From Istiophorus platypterus (lineage: Eukaryota > Chordata > Actinopteri > Istiophoriformes > Istiophoridae), in NCBI GenBank assembly GCA_016859345.1, contig CM029122.1, positions 12,629,575 to 12,693,574 on the forward strand: a stretch of 64,000 bases of DNA, given 5' to 3'. The notes beneath the pieces are model-generated. The model saw only the letters and a program-made list of their open reading frames with translations. It was not told the DNA's origin and ran no database searches. How positions within the stretch are numbered: the stretch's first letter is position 1; each line of letters begins with the position of its first letter. The translations under genes were made by a program, and so were the position numbers. Shown here piece after piece: positions 25,801 through 40,700 of this stretch.

Positions 25801-28204
25801 TTCTTTTGTTTTATAGGCAGATATCTGGTCATTAGGAATAACAGCAATAGAGCTGGCTAAAGGAGAGCCGCCCCACTCAGAGCTTCATCCTATGAAGGTT
25901 TTATTCCTCATCCCAAAGAACAATCCCCCAACACTGGAAGGAAACTACAGTAAACCACTCAAAGAATTTGTTGAAGCCTGTTTGAATAAGGAGCCTAGTT
26001 TTGTAAGTTTAAAGGACTCTTTCAAACCACTCTGAGTAATAAAGTGAACTGTACACTAAGGAAAAACTATGATTGTAATGTTCTGTGTTATGTTTGTGTC
26101 GTGTGTTTCCCTTAGAGGCCAACTGCCAAAGAGCTGTTAAAACACAAGTACATTGTAAGGCATGCCAAAAAAACGTCCTATCTGACGGAGTTGATCGACA
26201 GATACAAGAGGTGGAAATCGGAGCAGTCGCGGGAGGAATCTAGCTCTGATGAATCTGATGAGTAAGTTGTTTGCACCAACATCATCCGGTTCAGTGAGTT
26301 TAAAGACACAGTGTCCTGAGCAAAAAAATCTAGAAACTCTACGTACATCTGTGAAGTGCCTAAAATCCTGTGTCACTGTAGAGAGCCAGATGACCAAGCA
26401 TCGGGAGGCGATGACGCTGGCAATGATGACTGGATTTTCAACACCATCAGGGAGAAGGACCTGAAAAAGGTTCAGAATGGGGCAGCACAGCCTGCTGAAC
26501 TTGAAAGGAAGCAGGTGAGACCATATGCCATTTTAGAGGAAAAATTTAATAAATTGAGCATGTCTTTATTAGTTCAGTCAACTTTCTGTTTGTCAAAGGT
26601 CTCCGATTTCCCCTTTCCATCTTAAAATAATGTTTTTTCCAGGTGCAGGAGAGTCCAAGGAGGCCTTTGTCACAAAGCTTATCATCAATCTTTTCTCCAT
26701 TGTTTTCTGAGGTAATGGAATTACTGAGTTTCCCCAAATGTTAAAAAATCCTCATCACTTGATGGGTAATTTAAAACAAAACAATCATAGTACATGGAAA
26801 TAAGTGCTTTGCTGGTCAGCCTATCTTGTAGAGAAACTGCTCTACAAATGTAATAATTAGGCAGATGATTACAATGTTTAATCTAAAAGCTGTCACTGTT
26901 TCAGCTGAAAGAAAAAGGTGAGACAAATAATGGCAAGCCAGAGGTGGCAGAGGAGCTACGGGAGGCCATTTTCCTGGCAGAAGAAACACACCCAGGCATC
27001 TGTGACTCCCTGGTGGCAGAACTAGTGCAGAGACTTCAGAGGTAATTGAATTTCATAATGTTATGTCCCACTATACTGTTCTTTTTTTTCCACATAGAAG
27101 TGAAATTAAATAAATTAATTCCACATAGAAGTCCCATGGCTGTTCATGCAAGATTAAGAGGAATCCATTTTAAGTGTAAACCAATGGACTTTCAGTATTG
27201 AAAGAAAAGCTTTGTATGTAAAACAGACAGGCGAAAATTGTACAAAAACCTTTTGATCAATGTATTGCAGAGGCACTATACTGTGGCCATTGAATAGGAT
27301 CTGTAAGATGATGACGGTACTGTGTCAGTCCGACAGTCTGTCAGTCCATGAGTCCAGTACAAGATGTAATGTCAGAGGACCTTACAGAGGATCACCAAAG
27401 TGATTACAATTCATCCTTCATGACGATCCATCCAATAGCTGTTGAGGTTTTTTAGTCAGAACAATAGATGTTCACTTTATCGTGGTGCTAGTGGAACAGA
27501 GGGTCAGTAATGTCAGTAGTGGGCTTCCTCTGGGATCCATGAACCTCTGGACAAAATTTCATGGGAATCCATCCAGTAGGTTTTGAGAGAGACAAGTTTG
27601 AACTGGAGTGGTGGACCGACAGTCTAACTGAACAGCGTCAACCCTATAGCCTTAAAATGTGCTACATATTCATCGTCCCTAGTGGGTAAACTGTAATCAT
27701 TAAGGTGATCTCATGACTTCATGTAGTGCCACCAGTTGATCGAACTTTCCACGACAGCAGACCCCAATAACCAAGTTGCCGACAGGCTAAACATTAGGGT
27801 GTAAATTGTAAGCCTGTTAGCATGCTAATTTTGTCTTTCAGCTGAAAGCACAGCCACGGCTAGCCAAGTACGGCTGAGACTGAAAAAAGTTTGGCAAAGT
27901 CTGACCATGTAGACCTGAGCCCAACAAACTGTGACTTAGAAGTTCTGAAATGGGCATTGTAAAGACGTTCTACGTCCTTCCAACCTCGGGACAAGCTCAA
28001 TATGTTTCGCCCCAGTGATATCAAGGGTATAGCAAGACTGATGCAGCTATCCATTGCTCATCCATCCAGCAATGTATCACAGTCACTGGTGTGACCATAG
28101 ACATTGAGTCTTGCCTTCTTACCTTTAACCTGTTCACCAGGTAAACATTAACCTTTTTTCTGTTTGTCAGGTTTTCTGTGCAACAAGCAGCAGCCGCTCA
28201 ATGA
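13728..28204 (+). CDS. stk24: stk24, serine/threonine kinase 24 (MST3), GCK-III family
   Basis: Ste20-like kinase acting in apoptosis, polarity and STRIPAK/CCM3 complexes. Coding exons: 13728-13769, 17881-18111, 21580-21636, 21813-21921, 22608-22765, 25817-26002, 26116-26261, 26382-26514, 26643-26711, 26905-27041, 28171-28204. Every join is in frame, giving 433 residues (human isoform b is about 431). The first exon encodes MAQSPIQSGLPGIQ, matching the short MST3 isoform and not STK25 or STK26. Visible: P-loop GKGSFGEV (32-38), catalytic K53, HRD with D144, DFG with D162, T-loop T178 in NTFVGTPFWMAPE, basic KKTSYLTELIDRYKRWK, then a regulatory tail with the LREAIFLAEE helical region. The short last exon encodes FSVQQAAAAQ and stop. 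The human caspase site AETD-G is replaced by EEPD-D. MST3 isoform and gene order both support the call. Confidence 0.96.
13770..17880 (+). other. stk24: stk24 intron 1
   Basis: A 4.1-kb AT-rich intron. Read through on both strands, it shows short homopolymer runs (A at about 17044-17058, T near 17115) and no convincing exon, RNA gene or complete transposon. Confidence 0.5.
18112..21579 (+). other. stk24: stk24 intron 2 with a (TG)n(AG)n microsatellite
   Basis: A 3.5-kb intron. A compound microsatellite lies at 19852-19893, where (TG)n passes into (AG)n, and short A and T runs lie near 20690-20717. Nothing else was recognised. Confidence 0.5.
23590..25018. mobile_element. Decayed non-autonomous DNA transposon, probably Tc1/mariner-like, stk24 intron 5
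   Basis: The left end reads tatttggacagtgaccc followed by ctctgtacaccgcca. The right end, reverse-complemented, gives taggtatttaacaaca followed by the cctacaccacta segment. These are diverged inverted repeats. The interior phrases (ctggaacccatggacatca, tttgccaggccttttt) are familiar from a repeat abundant in fish genomes. No open transposase frame remains. A 71-72-base tandem duplication lies inside at 24159-24301. The Tc1/mariner label is from memory of similar repeats, not a search. Confidence 0.5.
25019..25410. repeat. MITE fragment ending in gtgtacctaataaactgg
   Basis: The right part (ttagatttatgtaggtgtac at about 25370 onward) matches the terminal repeat of the MITE at 31690-32195. Internal inverted motifs cttcatgaaggttataatgt and cattataaccctcacgaaga face each other, as in a fold-back element. 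Confidence 0.4.
27330..27640. repeat. Dispersed percomorph repeat, stk24 intron 10
   Basis: Contains gaggatcaccaaagtgatta, caattcatcctt, cctctgggatccatgaacct and aaaatttcatgggaatccat. This is the same family as 6300-6570 but mostly a different portion. It has no coding capacity. Confidence 0.55.
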
Positions 28205-28598
28205 GAGGAGCTACACCTAGCTCCGCTCTAATTTTCCACCCTGGTGGCAGCAGTCAGACCTTTTTCTCTGACCTCCACAGCCAGGATGAAGTCTCCCAGG
28301 AAGGTCTCCATCCACTCATTTGCTTGAAGCAAACCCTGGCCTACTTAATGTCTGTTTATACGCTAACACACCACCAAAGGGTCCAGTCGGTGGTCAGCCA
28401 GTCAGCTGCCACCATGACTGCCACCTGCTGTATCATGTCCTTCTCAATACCTCCTCCACAGCGGTTTTAAGTTAAGGGGTGGTGTTAGCTGTCTTTTCTG
28501 CAAGGAGTTTTGCATGGAGTTTTCGGTTTTGGTGAGTTTGTGGCTTTTCACAGAGGTTTACACTCAGAGTTCTTTTGGAGAAAGTTCCTTGCCTAATA

Positions 28599-28602
<4 letters not shown>

Positions 28603-28652
<50 letters not shown>

Positions 28653-28659
28653 TGCGTGG
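28603..28659. repeat. (TG)n leader and short (TGCG)n before the main array
   Basis: Pure (TG)n from 28603 passes into TGCG units at about 28632. A G-rich break (gggttggggggg) at 28658-28669 then separates it from the main array. A tetramer arising from a TG tract by TGTG to TGCG change would look like this. Confidence 0.85.
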
Positions 28660-28672
28660 GTTGGGGGGGCTG

Positions 28673-30723
<2,051 letters not shown>

Positions 30724-31639
30724 CTCATCCCCTTTTTTGCCGTGCGCGTTTGATTAATCAGATAAACTGAGATTTCGTCCATTCGTTCCATTAACAGGGC
30801 AGTGCCATCACCTAGTTTGTAAATCAGCAGACTCTGTTAGTCTTCCTAGGAGCTGCAGTGGTACTATCGATCTCCTCAGCGTACTGACTGCTTTAATTGC
30901 ACTTCAAGTATAAATGCCTTTTAGTATAAACAAAGTAGCCATAAAAACAGTAGCACGAGACTTACAGTATTTTGCAGGTATACACCATACTACCTGGGAC
31001 TGGAAAAAAAAGTCCACTTGAAGTCTCACAGCTTGGACTCTGGAGTTGGTCATGCATCATAGGGTTTTCCTGGCTGTATCTTTTGAATTTGAACTTGAGA
31101 AGTCTCTCAGTTGTACAGTAATTGCATATTGACATAGACTTCTCACACAGTAGATGACACTGCTCTCAGATGTACATATTAACACAAAGCCAGGAGGTGT
31201 TCAGAGACCAGCGGCACTGCTACTACTTCCGACTGCAGTTAAAAGAAATGTGCATGATAGTATAAGCGGCATAAATAAAGCCTATTGCTTGGCCTGGACA
31301 GTATGCGTTGTAGCATACTTCTATGGGACTGGGGGAAATGATGATTCCTGAACAGAGTTGAAGCAGCCTTAGAGTATTTGTTATGAATGGGATGAATAGT
31401 ATCAGCTTTAAAATGTTAGATTAAATGTTTTTGTTATAGCCCCCCCCCTTCCCGGCACTATAATACATATGCAGTAACACTTGAAAAGACAAATGAGAAA
31501 AGATCAAAAATTTTGCTTTCATTCCTCAGAATGTGTGTATGAAAAAATTGGAGTCCTCTTACCTCTCAGAACACAGATCAATCTTATGTTGTCAGACTAT
31601 ATTCTTTTTGACATTCTTTTGCCATTTATTCACTTTCTA

Positions 31640-33050
31640 GGTGAGAGTTAGATGAGATGATTAATACCACTCTCATATCTGTCCATTAAATACATACTCA
31701 GTGGCCACTTTAATAGATACACCTGTACAACCTAATACAATCCAATTCAACTCTTCTGCCATAAATTCTAGTTTTAAGAAGCCTATCATGTTTTGGGGTT
31801 TTTTGTTTTGTTTAGTTTTTTTTACACTGTCATAGAAGTGTTACTTCAACCATGTTTTAGAATCGAGGTCATTGTTATTGGAAATGTTAGACTGCATTAT
31901 ATTCAGAGGTGTTTCCAATATAGTAGTCATATACCCTACTCTCCTCCCTGTTCCCTTTCTGCCTCTGTACCACCAGGTTTTCAATAAAGGATAAATGCCA
32001 AAAATAACCTTTTAAATAAGAATACAATAAGATGATGAACATGTAATTGAATTTATACATTTCCAACCATCTCACCAAATCCACATTATGAGTTTCATAA
32101 AGCTAGATGTTATGGCAGTGCTGTTGTGTTGGGCTACGTTAGATTCTACAGGTGAACCTAATAGAGTGGCCACTGAGTGTTATGTTGCCTTCATGCAATG
32201 TAGACAGAATTTGAAAAACAGGGTTAAACACTCCTTTATCTTAATGTGGAAGAGTTCAGTATTATTCCAAGGTTGTTTTGATGACACCAGCCGAAATCAG
32301 TTTCTTTTGTTGTTACTTATTTTTAGCAGTTTGTTAACAAGCAAAACCAGATACTAACAACCAATTCATAGCTCCTATAAAATTAGCTGATTTGTTAGTG
32401 TTCATTTTGGATTTAATTTTGATGAAAATACCAATAGTAATGCATTCGCAACTGTCTTTTTTTGACCTGTCACTAGTTCTTTTCACTTGTTGGGAAATAT
32501 TGTAGCCATCAGGAATTCCACAATATTTCCAGCTTGGAATTCGATGTTAAAGGTCGGCATGAACATTTATTACTTCTCGGCAACTTCTGATTATGGTTTA
32601 AACAATATGGCATTAACATTGCTTTAGGCATTAGCCTGCACTTGGCTAGCCAACTGTTAGTGTGGTGAAAAAACTGGGAACAGTTTAGCCTGGCTCTGTG
32701 TAAAGGTAACAAAATCCCCCTACCAGCACCTCTAAGGCTCACTATTTAAGGCATTTTATCTTGTTTGTCAAATACTGATGGAAACCAAACAGTAAAAATG
32801 ACAAATTGGCTTTGCACAGGGGTTATGAAACTATTGAACTATATCTTGGCTGGTGCCAGTAGGTTGTTAGAGTTTGGTAGGTGGAGCTTGTTACTGTTGG
32901 ACAGAACCAAGCTAGCTGTTTACACCTGTATCCAGTCTTTGTGCTAAGCTAAGCTAACTGGCTGCCAGGTGTAGCTTCATATTTATTGTAAAAAAGTGAG
33001 ACTGGTATCGTTCTTTTGATCTAACTCTCAGTATAAGAGTGAATAAGCAT
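31640..33050. repeat. Long inverted-repeat element of the ctaactctcag family
   Basis: The left end is gagagttagatgagatg (about 31640) and the right end is gatctaactctcag (about 33020). They are inverted copies of each other and match the ends at 1170-1608. Near the right end lies gtgctaagctaagctaactg (32941). A second MITE is inserted inside. It lies in the probable stk24 3' UTR. Confidence 0.5.
31692..32198. mobile_element. MITE with cactcagtggccactttaat-type terminal repeats, nested
   Basis: The left end actcagtggccactttaata (from about 31694) and the right end tagagtggccactgagtgtt (to about 32182) are near-perfect inverted repeats. The sub-terminal cacctgtacaacctaatac and ttagattctacaggtgaacc also pair. 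This non-autonomous transposon type is common in teleosts. No transposase frame. It lies inside the element at 31640-33050, so it inserted later. Confidence 0.7.
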
Positions 33051-33545
33051 TTTTTCCTGAAAAAAAAAAATCAAGCTATTCCCCTAACTCTTTAATTTTA
33101 TAATTTAAACGGAACATTTCCTCCCGGTTTCTCTCCAAGTATATTTGAATTTTTATTTCCTGCTCGCTAGCTGTGGCAAACTGCGCGGTCGATTAAGTAA
33201 AAACCAAATCTAGAAACTCGATAATTTCCATACTCATCCTATATTTACCTTTGTGCCTCATGCTCCCCTGTGAAAATGACTCCTCTACTCTTGCTCTTCA
33301 TTCAGACGTTGCATGTGAAAAGTGCCATGTAAGCCTCAAACCCCAAACTGAGACGCACATTCAACACAGTATGCACCTTTTACATGGTCTAATATGACTC
33401 TTATTTTTTTATGTGTTGCACTTTGTAGTTTTTTGGTTTTTTTTTAATGGTACTTAACAAGGCTACAATATTATTTTGCAACCCCCCTCCCGCCCTCTGC
33501 CCTGTGTGTTGTATGGCAATAAAGCAGTGTGATCGCCAGGAGTCA

Positions 33546-35044
33546 TTTCTTTCAAGTAGGCATATATTCTATTAAACTATTTTTATAACCCAAAAGCGCA
33601 GTATTCTGGAGTAAAGTGGTCCTGTGATGTGTTAAAAGTTTCACTAAACACTGGATAGCAATCACCTGAGATGTACAGTTCATTTTGTGTGACTTTGCTG
33701 ACAGTTTATAGTCCAGTATACATGTTTGCTAATTCTGACCAGTGCTGTTGGATTTTTTTTTGGAAGTTATCAATTGATAAAGGAAAGAATAAAAATCCAG
33801 TACAAATTTGATGAACAGTTATTGCCATTATTTGACCAAGTTATACATTTTTACTTGACCTTGTTTGAAACGTGACTGCGAGCTTTTTAAAAATTTCCTG
33901 TTCAAACAAGGTGCCTCTAGAAAAATCTCACCCCTCTTGCTGGTTGTGGTCCTCTATTACACTTTAAAGTTAGATTAACTCACAATAATGCACATGTTAA
34001 TTAAGAATTAAGAGATAATAATGTAGCTTATTTACCAAGGAAAGGGTTCGGACAAAGGTAACCATTAATAGAGCCAAATACGGACACGTTCTTAGCAACA
34101 GGAGCGCTTGAACTGAGACTAATTCCTCCAGTCAAACCAAACCAGCACAACGAAGGAGCATAAAGCCAAAGCAGACAGTTTAAAGTAGAGCAGTGAAATG
34201 CCTAACTCCAGGCAGATAAATAAAACTGACAGCTGTCATAAGTATTTCTCTGAAATGTTGACTCAGGTAATACGCTTTGTATTTTCAGTCAGGAAATAGG
34301 CAAAAGAAATAGTAAAATTTGTGTTCAGGCACATAAAATGAACCCTCACTGTTAAAATAAGTATAATTACCTTGTGGTTTAATGGCTCATTAAAGGGTAT
34401 AACTTTTTTATATTCCAGATTAAACACCTAGACCAGAATGTGGGTGCTAAAGCTAAGAGAGCGCTTTTAAATTTCATGTGAACACCCCTCAAAAGATTCT
34501 GTTTTATTTTGGAGTAGTAAAACGTGATGAGACGTATTTATTCAATTAGATGACAATAATTATGTTCTTGTTTTGCTGTAGATAATGCTGAGCTAACTGG
34601 CAGGAATTCAGAAAAATATCATACCTCAAGGTCCATTTAGTGGCTGTTCTGGAGCTTGGGATCATGTCGCATGATCATCAGCTGATGGGAATTTGCAGGT
34701 AGTATCGGAGATGTGGATGTTGGAATTTCCTTTTTTTTTTCCCTGATCACTTAAACAGAGCTCTCTTCCATGTTTGCTTAGGAGTTGATGGGAACTATGG
34801 CAAGGTTGCATCTTATAATTATTTTCTCAATGAATAGATTTTTAAGGAATTGGAACGGTAAACAAAACTCTAACAGCTGATTCCTGACCTTTAAAACGGC
34901 TAATGGCTGTTGACGTCAGCAGCTTTTTCTTACAGTCCAGTCTAACTTTGATTGTGATTTCTAAGCACATTGGGACTGTGAAGTAAATTTTATTATTTTT
35001 TTCAGACGATCAAGGAAAAAAAAAAAAAACACATCAAACTGTGT
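33546..35044. other. stk24-ino80d convergent intergenic region
   Basis: The tail-to-tail gap between the two 3' ends. No gene, RNA or recognisable repeat was seen apart from short A and T runs (34729-34740, 35018-35032). This is where the two human synteny blocks meet. Confidence 0.5.
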
Positions 35045-37702
35045 CAGCAAATACCTCACAGCAAGTTTATTTATACATCCAAAAACAAAAGATCAAATTT
35101 CTCACACTATATACAGATATTACATACAGTGTTTGTACACATATTACATAATTTGTACACAAGAAAAATATACATAAAAATGTAAACCTTTGTATACAAA
35201 AAATACCTTAGACAAATTAAACAAGGACCAATAACAAAAGGTGACTAGATTAGCTCATCCTATCTTTAAAAACAGTAATACAGTACATTCAATGAGTATA
35301 GGAATTTGTCAGCCATCTCTGAATTCAAGCAGTTACATGTGCCTACAAGCCCTGTTAATTTTTGTTCTATGTGGTTGTCGAGAGAGAGTAAACTGGTGCA
35401 GTGACTAGTCTCATGCTATGTGGATACAGCAGTATTGCCTTGCAAACATTATTTTCCGTCCAACCTGATTGTGACAAAACACCGCAGTCACTGAGAAGCC
35501 CAGTCGTCTCTGGTGAAGCTACAGGTTTACACTTCATAATGTGTTTTCTCTTTGGAAGGGAGAGACAGAACTGGGCCATCTCACAGCTGGAAACCGGGGG
35601 GTCTGGTGCAGGCTCAGAGCTGGTTATGATGGCAGCTGTTCATTTACTGAGTGTCCGAGCAAAACAAAACAAAAAAAACAACAATAAAAAAAAAAAAAAG
35701 AGACAGACACGGGACATGTGAAACTCTACCAGCCTCATCCGCTCCTGTGCAAATCGATGTTGAGAAAGCGATTTATGTTGATCTGTTTTTCTCCACATTA
35801 TGAAATGAAATAACAATGTATATATTCCAATGTTTCATACCACCGAGATTCAAGCCAGTGATCTGATATTGATATTATAATGCTCTCGCACTAAAGGTCA
35901 CTGCCCCATGTAATCTCACACTTCTTTCCTGGAGTTTAATAGCTATCAAAAATATTTTCAACCAGAATATTATTAAAAACAAAATGACAGCAGACACAGC
36001 ATACAAACACTGATCCCTCCGACTTCAAACAGAACTTACAAGCATTTTGATAGCCATTAAAACAAGAGACTCATTCTACAAGACACAGGTTCCACTGAAT
36101 ACATTGCAAATAACAATTTCAATCCATTGCTACTCAATAATTCACCGACAAACCCCAAGATAGAGACTGCTACTCTATATACCTAATACTCAACAATGTC
36201 TGACAGATCTTTCAAATGTCTAATACAATATTTATCAAAAGCCATGATGGTTGTACTGCTGTATGAGTCTTTAACAGACAGGTAGCTGAGTCCTCATTTT
36301 TCTAAAAATCAAATCCAGACCCCAGGTTTGCATAATTTATTTTAAAATCACCTTATAACTGAGTAAAACAAATAGTGCTTTACCTCAGATGTGCTCAACA
36401 CACCAATTTATACCATCACATTACACCTAGCTAACGAGTAAAATAATCATTTCCAGTGCCCATTCACTGCCTAGGCCGTTTCTGGGTAGTGAGGCCTTGA
36501 CATGAGTTTCCTTGGAGTCCTTGAATTGAATTTGCCTTTTTTTTTTCTTTTTTCTTTTTTTAAATTATGCAAGTCATTAAGACCATTGTATATGTGGACC
36601 AGAGAGCACCTTTGAGAGCAGACACTTAAAGTCCCTGGATTACTCCATCATCACACTTATCATAACACTGAAACTCATTTATCAGCCTCACAAATCCGCT
36701 CAGTATGACGCGAGCCAAGAAGGGAGGCCGACCTGATCACTGGTCTCTAACGCTTCAGTTCTGAGTGAAACTGTCATATAAATAAAAGTATTTGCAAGAG
36801 TTATAGAGGCCAAAATATATTCCTGATCTAGCCTGGATTCAGCAGGTGAAGCTACATGTAATGAGACCAATAAAATATCTTACAATGCTAGAGTTATGTT
36901 AATGTATTTATTGCTTTAAGAAACTATATTTACCTTCAAGTGTCTACTAGGCCACTCAGAGTCCCACAACCAATGGTGAGGTCAGAAATTTTGACGTCCG
37001 CGCAAACAAATAAATGAGCACATATATAGTATACACATTTTTTTTTTTTTTTTTTTAAAAAAGCTGTTTAAAAGTATTTTGGTAAATTCATATGACTGTG
37101 AAATCTGACTCAGTAAGATTCTATATCATGATAACAGTTAAATAGCTTGAAACATAATGGGTCACAATTATCACAACTTCTACTCGTTTTTCAGGGGGTG
37201 ACAGAAGCGGTGTATGACAAAGGTGGGGAAAAAAAATGGCCATCTGAGCAAGGCAGGGTATAGTTGATCATTTTAAGACAGGACTTTAACTGGCAAAGCA
37301 AACTAAACCAACCACTGATTGAGGCTTCCATGAATTCTGAGCACTGTGACACAGTTAATCTCTGCTAAGGTCCTTCTGCCTATTATCACCCGTTTATTTC
37401 ATCACCAAAATCGGCAAAAATCTGACTGTAACCCCCTGCTGACGAAACCACAAGGCATCAAACAAGTGGACTCACACCGACTTAAAATTCCAGAGACCGT
37501 CTGGCTACAGAGTCAAACAAAGAAAATAGAAAATATTGAGGAAAATCTGAGGTTGTGCAAATTCATTATCAAATAGTGCACTATTACCACATTGCACACA
37601 TGTAGCATATGAAGAGGGGTGGTAAATCAGAAGCCAGGCAACTGGATTGTAAGTGACTGTGAGCCCACAGACCATCATGCAGCCGCCTCAGGCCGCCTGC
37701 TC
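35045..37702 (-). other. ino80d: ino80d 3' UTR and polyadenylation signal
   Basis: About 2.65 kb of AT-rich sequence follows the ino80d stop on the minus strand. AATAAA on the minus strand lies at 35066-35071 (TTTATT on +), with a likely end near 35045. T runs near 36536-36560 and 37040-37056 become A runs in the transcript. The extent is inferred from the hexamer. Confidence 0.55.
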
Positions 37703-40700
37703 TCATTTACTTTGTGTGAAGGGTGGTGTGGCGCTGTTGGCACTTGCAGCAGTGGCACTAACTATGGAGAAGCCAGCGGGGGGCGCTGTGGAGCTGTGGC
37801 TGGGCTGCACGTCTTTCGGGATGCCACTGTGGGAGGCCAATTGATGGCCAAAGGCCGCGCTGAACTGAGGGAGCTGTTGCTTGGGCTGTGTGGAGGTCAG
37901 GAGGTCATGTGAGGAGGATGGGAGGGAGGACGAGGCGGCAGGGGGAGTCGTTAAACCTGTCAAGCCGCTCTGAGGCATTGCCGAGAGGGCAGCCATAGGC
38001 TGCATCGTCACAGAGTGGGTGGTGGCCGGGGGAGTGGACAGGGAGGTGGATATGAGATGACTTTCTGATCGTATGAGATTGCCAAACTGCGTGGGATCGG
38101 TGAGGGGGAGAGGGAGATTATTCCATGACGAACGTGGGGGTCCTGGCACCCCGCTGAGGGGGACTTCCAGCAGCAGTGGGGTGTCAGTCTGGAAGGAGCT
38201 GGCATGGGGAGAAGATATGTGGTCACTATAAGGGGATGGCACGTGCTCACTGCTGTAGTGGCTGCCTTGGGGAGATGATGTGGGTGCATCAGACTTGGTC
38301 AGGATGTGGGATGTATGCGTGCGGGAAAACGTTCGCTCTGTTATGGAGGTCTGAGTGAGCAGGGAGGCGGTGGAGGGGGCTACTGTAGAGGAAGATGAAG
38401 TCAGGCTGGAGCAAGATGTCGGGGGCTGGTTAGCGGGCTGAGATGGGGGTGAGGGAGGGAAGTGTCCCCCAGTGGACTGCAGTATATTGTCCTCAAGCTC
38501 GAGGCTGGTGAAGTTCTCTGTCGGGATGCGGCTGTTGAGCAGATCCCCCATGGTCCCCGGCTGGACCGGACCAGGGAACACAGTCATGGCTCGGTGGTCC
38601 ACTCCTTCAGATGCGGCCAGGTCTCCCATGGAGGTCAGGCACACCAAAGAGTCTGGGTAGGACCCCATAGCCTGCAGTGCACGCACAAGCTCCTCTGCTT
38701 CCTCTGTGGTGGGCAGGAGCTCCCCGTTCTTACCTACACACACACAGGCAACATTTATCAATGTAAAATCATAGAATGGGGGGGGCTTGTTATTGCACAC
38801 ATGAAAGGCATAGAGATGCAAAAGAATGAGCTGTGGGAGAACCTTCAAACAAGTCAAAGTCCTGCAGGTCATCAGGTAGTCTGGGTAACACATCTGAGAA
38901 ATCCTCCTGGTTTAGCTCTAGGTCATTTGGAATGTCTGCCATTTCATTGGTGATATCATCAGGAAGCTCCTCTGTACTTAGGTCTGGAGTTGAAGGGCTC
39001 CTGCAACAAAGAAGAGATGGCGAGAAAGGCTCAGGAAAAAATACAACAATCTTTTGTAGTGAAGGAGCTGTTCAAACACTATGACATAAGAGCCTGTGAA
39101 TGTGTTCTCCTTGACCCTTGATCTCTGCACATCATTTTTTTTTTTTTTTAAATCCACATTGTAGAGACAACAGGTGTAGCACACCTGATGCTGGCCTGTG
39201 CAGGTATTGTGAGGCTTGTAGAAGGCATCCCCAGGTTCCCCTGTGGCAACGCTGGAGGGATGGGTTTCTGCGGCCTCCGTGGCCCTCTTCTCCTCTTCTT
39301 CTTGTGTTTTTTGGTGAGCGCCGGTGGTTTGGTCTTTTTACGTGGCTTTCGCTGTTGCTGCTGCTGCTGGTACTGCACACGTCGGTTTCCATCCCCACGC
39401 AGGAAGTTATCCTGTGTGGAATGTATGGAGGAATATTGAGTCATCATATCATAAACCTATATGAAATCAAAGAATTATGGTAAATAAAGGAAACTTTAAA
39501 TCTTGAATATTTTGGCACACACACATATAGTTAGATAGTTCTAGCAGCCCATTAGCTTATCTTCAAATTCACTGAAGCGCATCCCCAAAGCTAACTCATT
39601 AACACCTTATATGTTGTTTGTTTAATCTGGGTTAATTCTTGGTCAGGACCAATAACGTCTTGAAGCCTCTGCTGGCTGCTGGATGATTAGATAAAAGATA
39701 CAGCTTCTTATTTAGGGAGGGTTACAGGTGCTGGTGGACGGATTTTGTTACCTTCAGACACAGCCAAGGCTATCTGTTTCCAGTCTTAATGCTGAGCTAA
39801 GCTAGGTGAGTGTATCATCTAACTCTCAGCAAGAAGGCAGATAAGTGCACTTCCAAAAAGGTTGAATTTCTCCTTTAAAACACTGAACTCACCATCTTTT
39901 TGGCATGCTCTTCACAGAGGGGCGTCTGGTGTGTGATATCAAACACAGGGATGGAGCACTGCTGACCGTCTGCAAATTTGGCTGTGCAACTAGCAAAGAG
40001 CTGCTGGGAACGATTCAACAGAATATCTTCAAAGGACAATAAAGGAAATAACACAATATACTAGACAGAGGACATGTGATTGTGATACTTCATCAAGCAG
40101 GGATATTGTACATCACAGTTTGTGATTTTAAAGAAGCCTGTAGACCTGAAATTTAGATCAAATCACATTCTAAACTGCAGCCTATGTGTCACGTTCATAG
40201 CGACAAGCTGTAAAATCAGTTAAGTGGTACAAAGGATACGCTGAAAGCAGTGTTGAGTGAAGGGCAGAGCTCTGTTGTTGCAGGCCTGGCCCTTCGTGCT
40301 GCCAGTGCAGGTCCCTGTATCCGTGTTCTGCGGCTTTGCTGGAGCCACACTGTAACAACATAGAGCCGCTGGACTGAGCAAACAGCAAACAATCCAAACT
40401 TATAACACTCCGCATTTGTAATGTCCTGTGCATTTCAAATAAGGAGATGAACAATGCAAGATTAGAAAACAGTCAAAGACAGCGAACTTTTTTCCTTGCA
40501 CTAAACTTAGGTAATGGATGTAACCATATTTAGGAAATCAATTACACAGAATTTCTTATTTACAGGTGCGGGATGGAAGGTTTGTGACTGGCTTAACCAA
40601 GCAGGTATCTACAATCAAATGGGGTTTAATCTTACTCTATTCATATTAGTCCTGAGAAAAAATTGTTGCATATGACATTTGCGAGAATACCTTGAAGAGC

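Noticed and set aside
38462..38953. 163-codon plus-strand frame opposite ino80d
   Set aside because: Covers two ino80d exons and the intron between them in antisense; ino80d is clearly the real gene.
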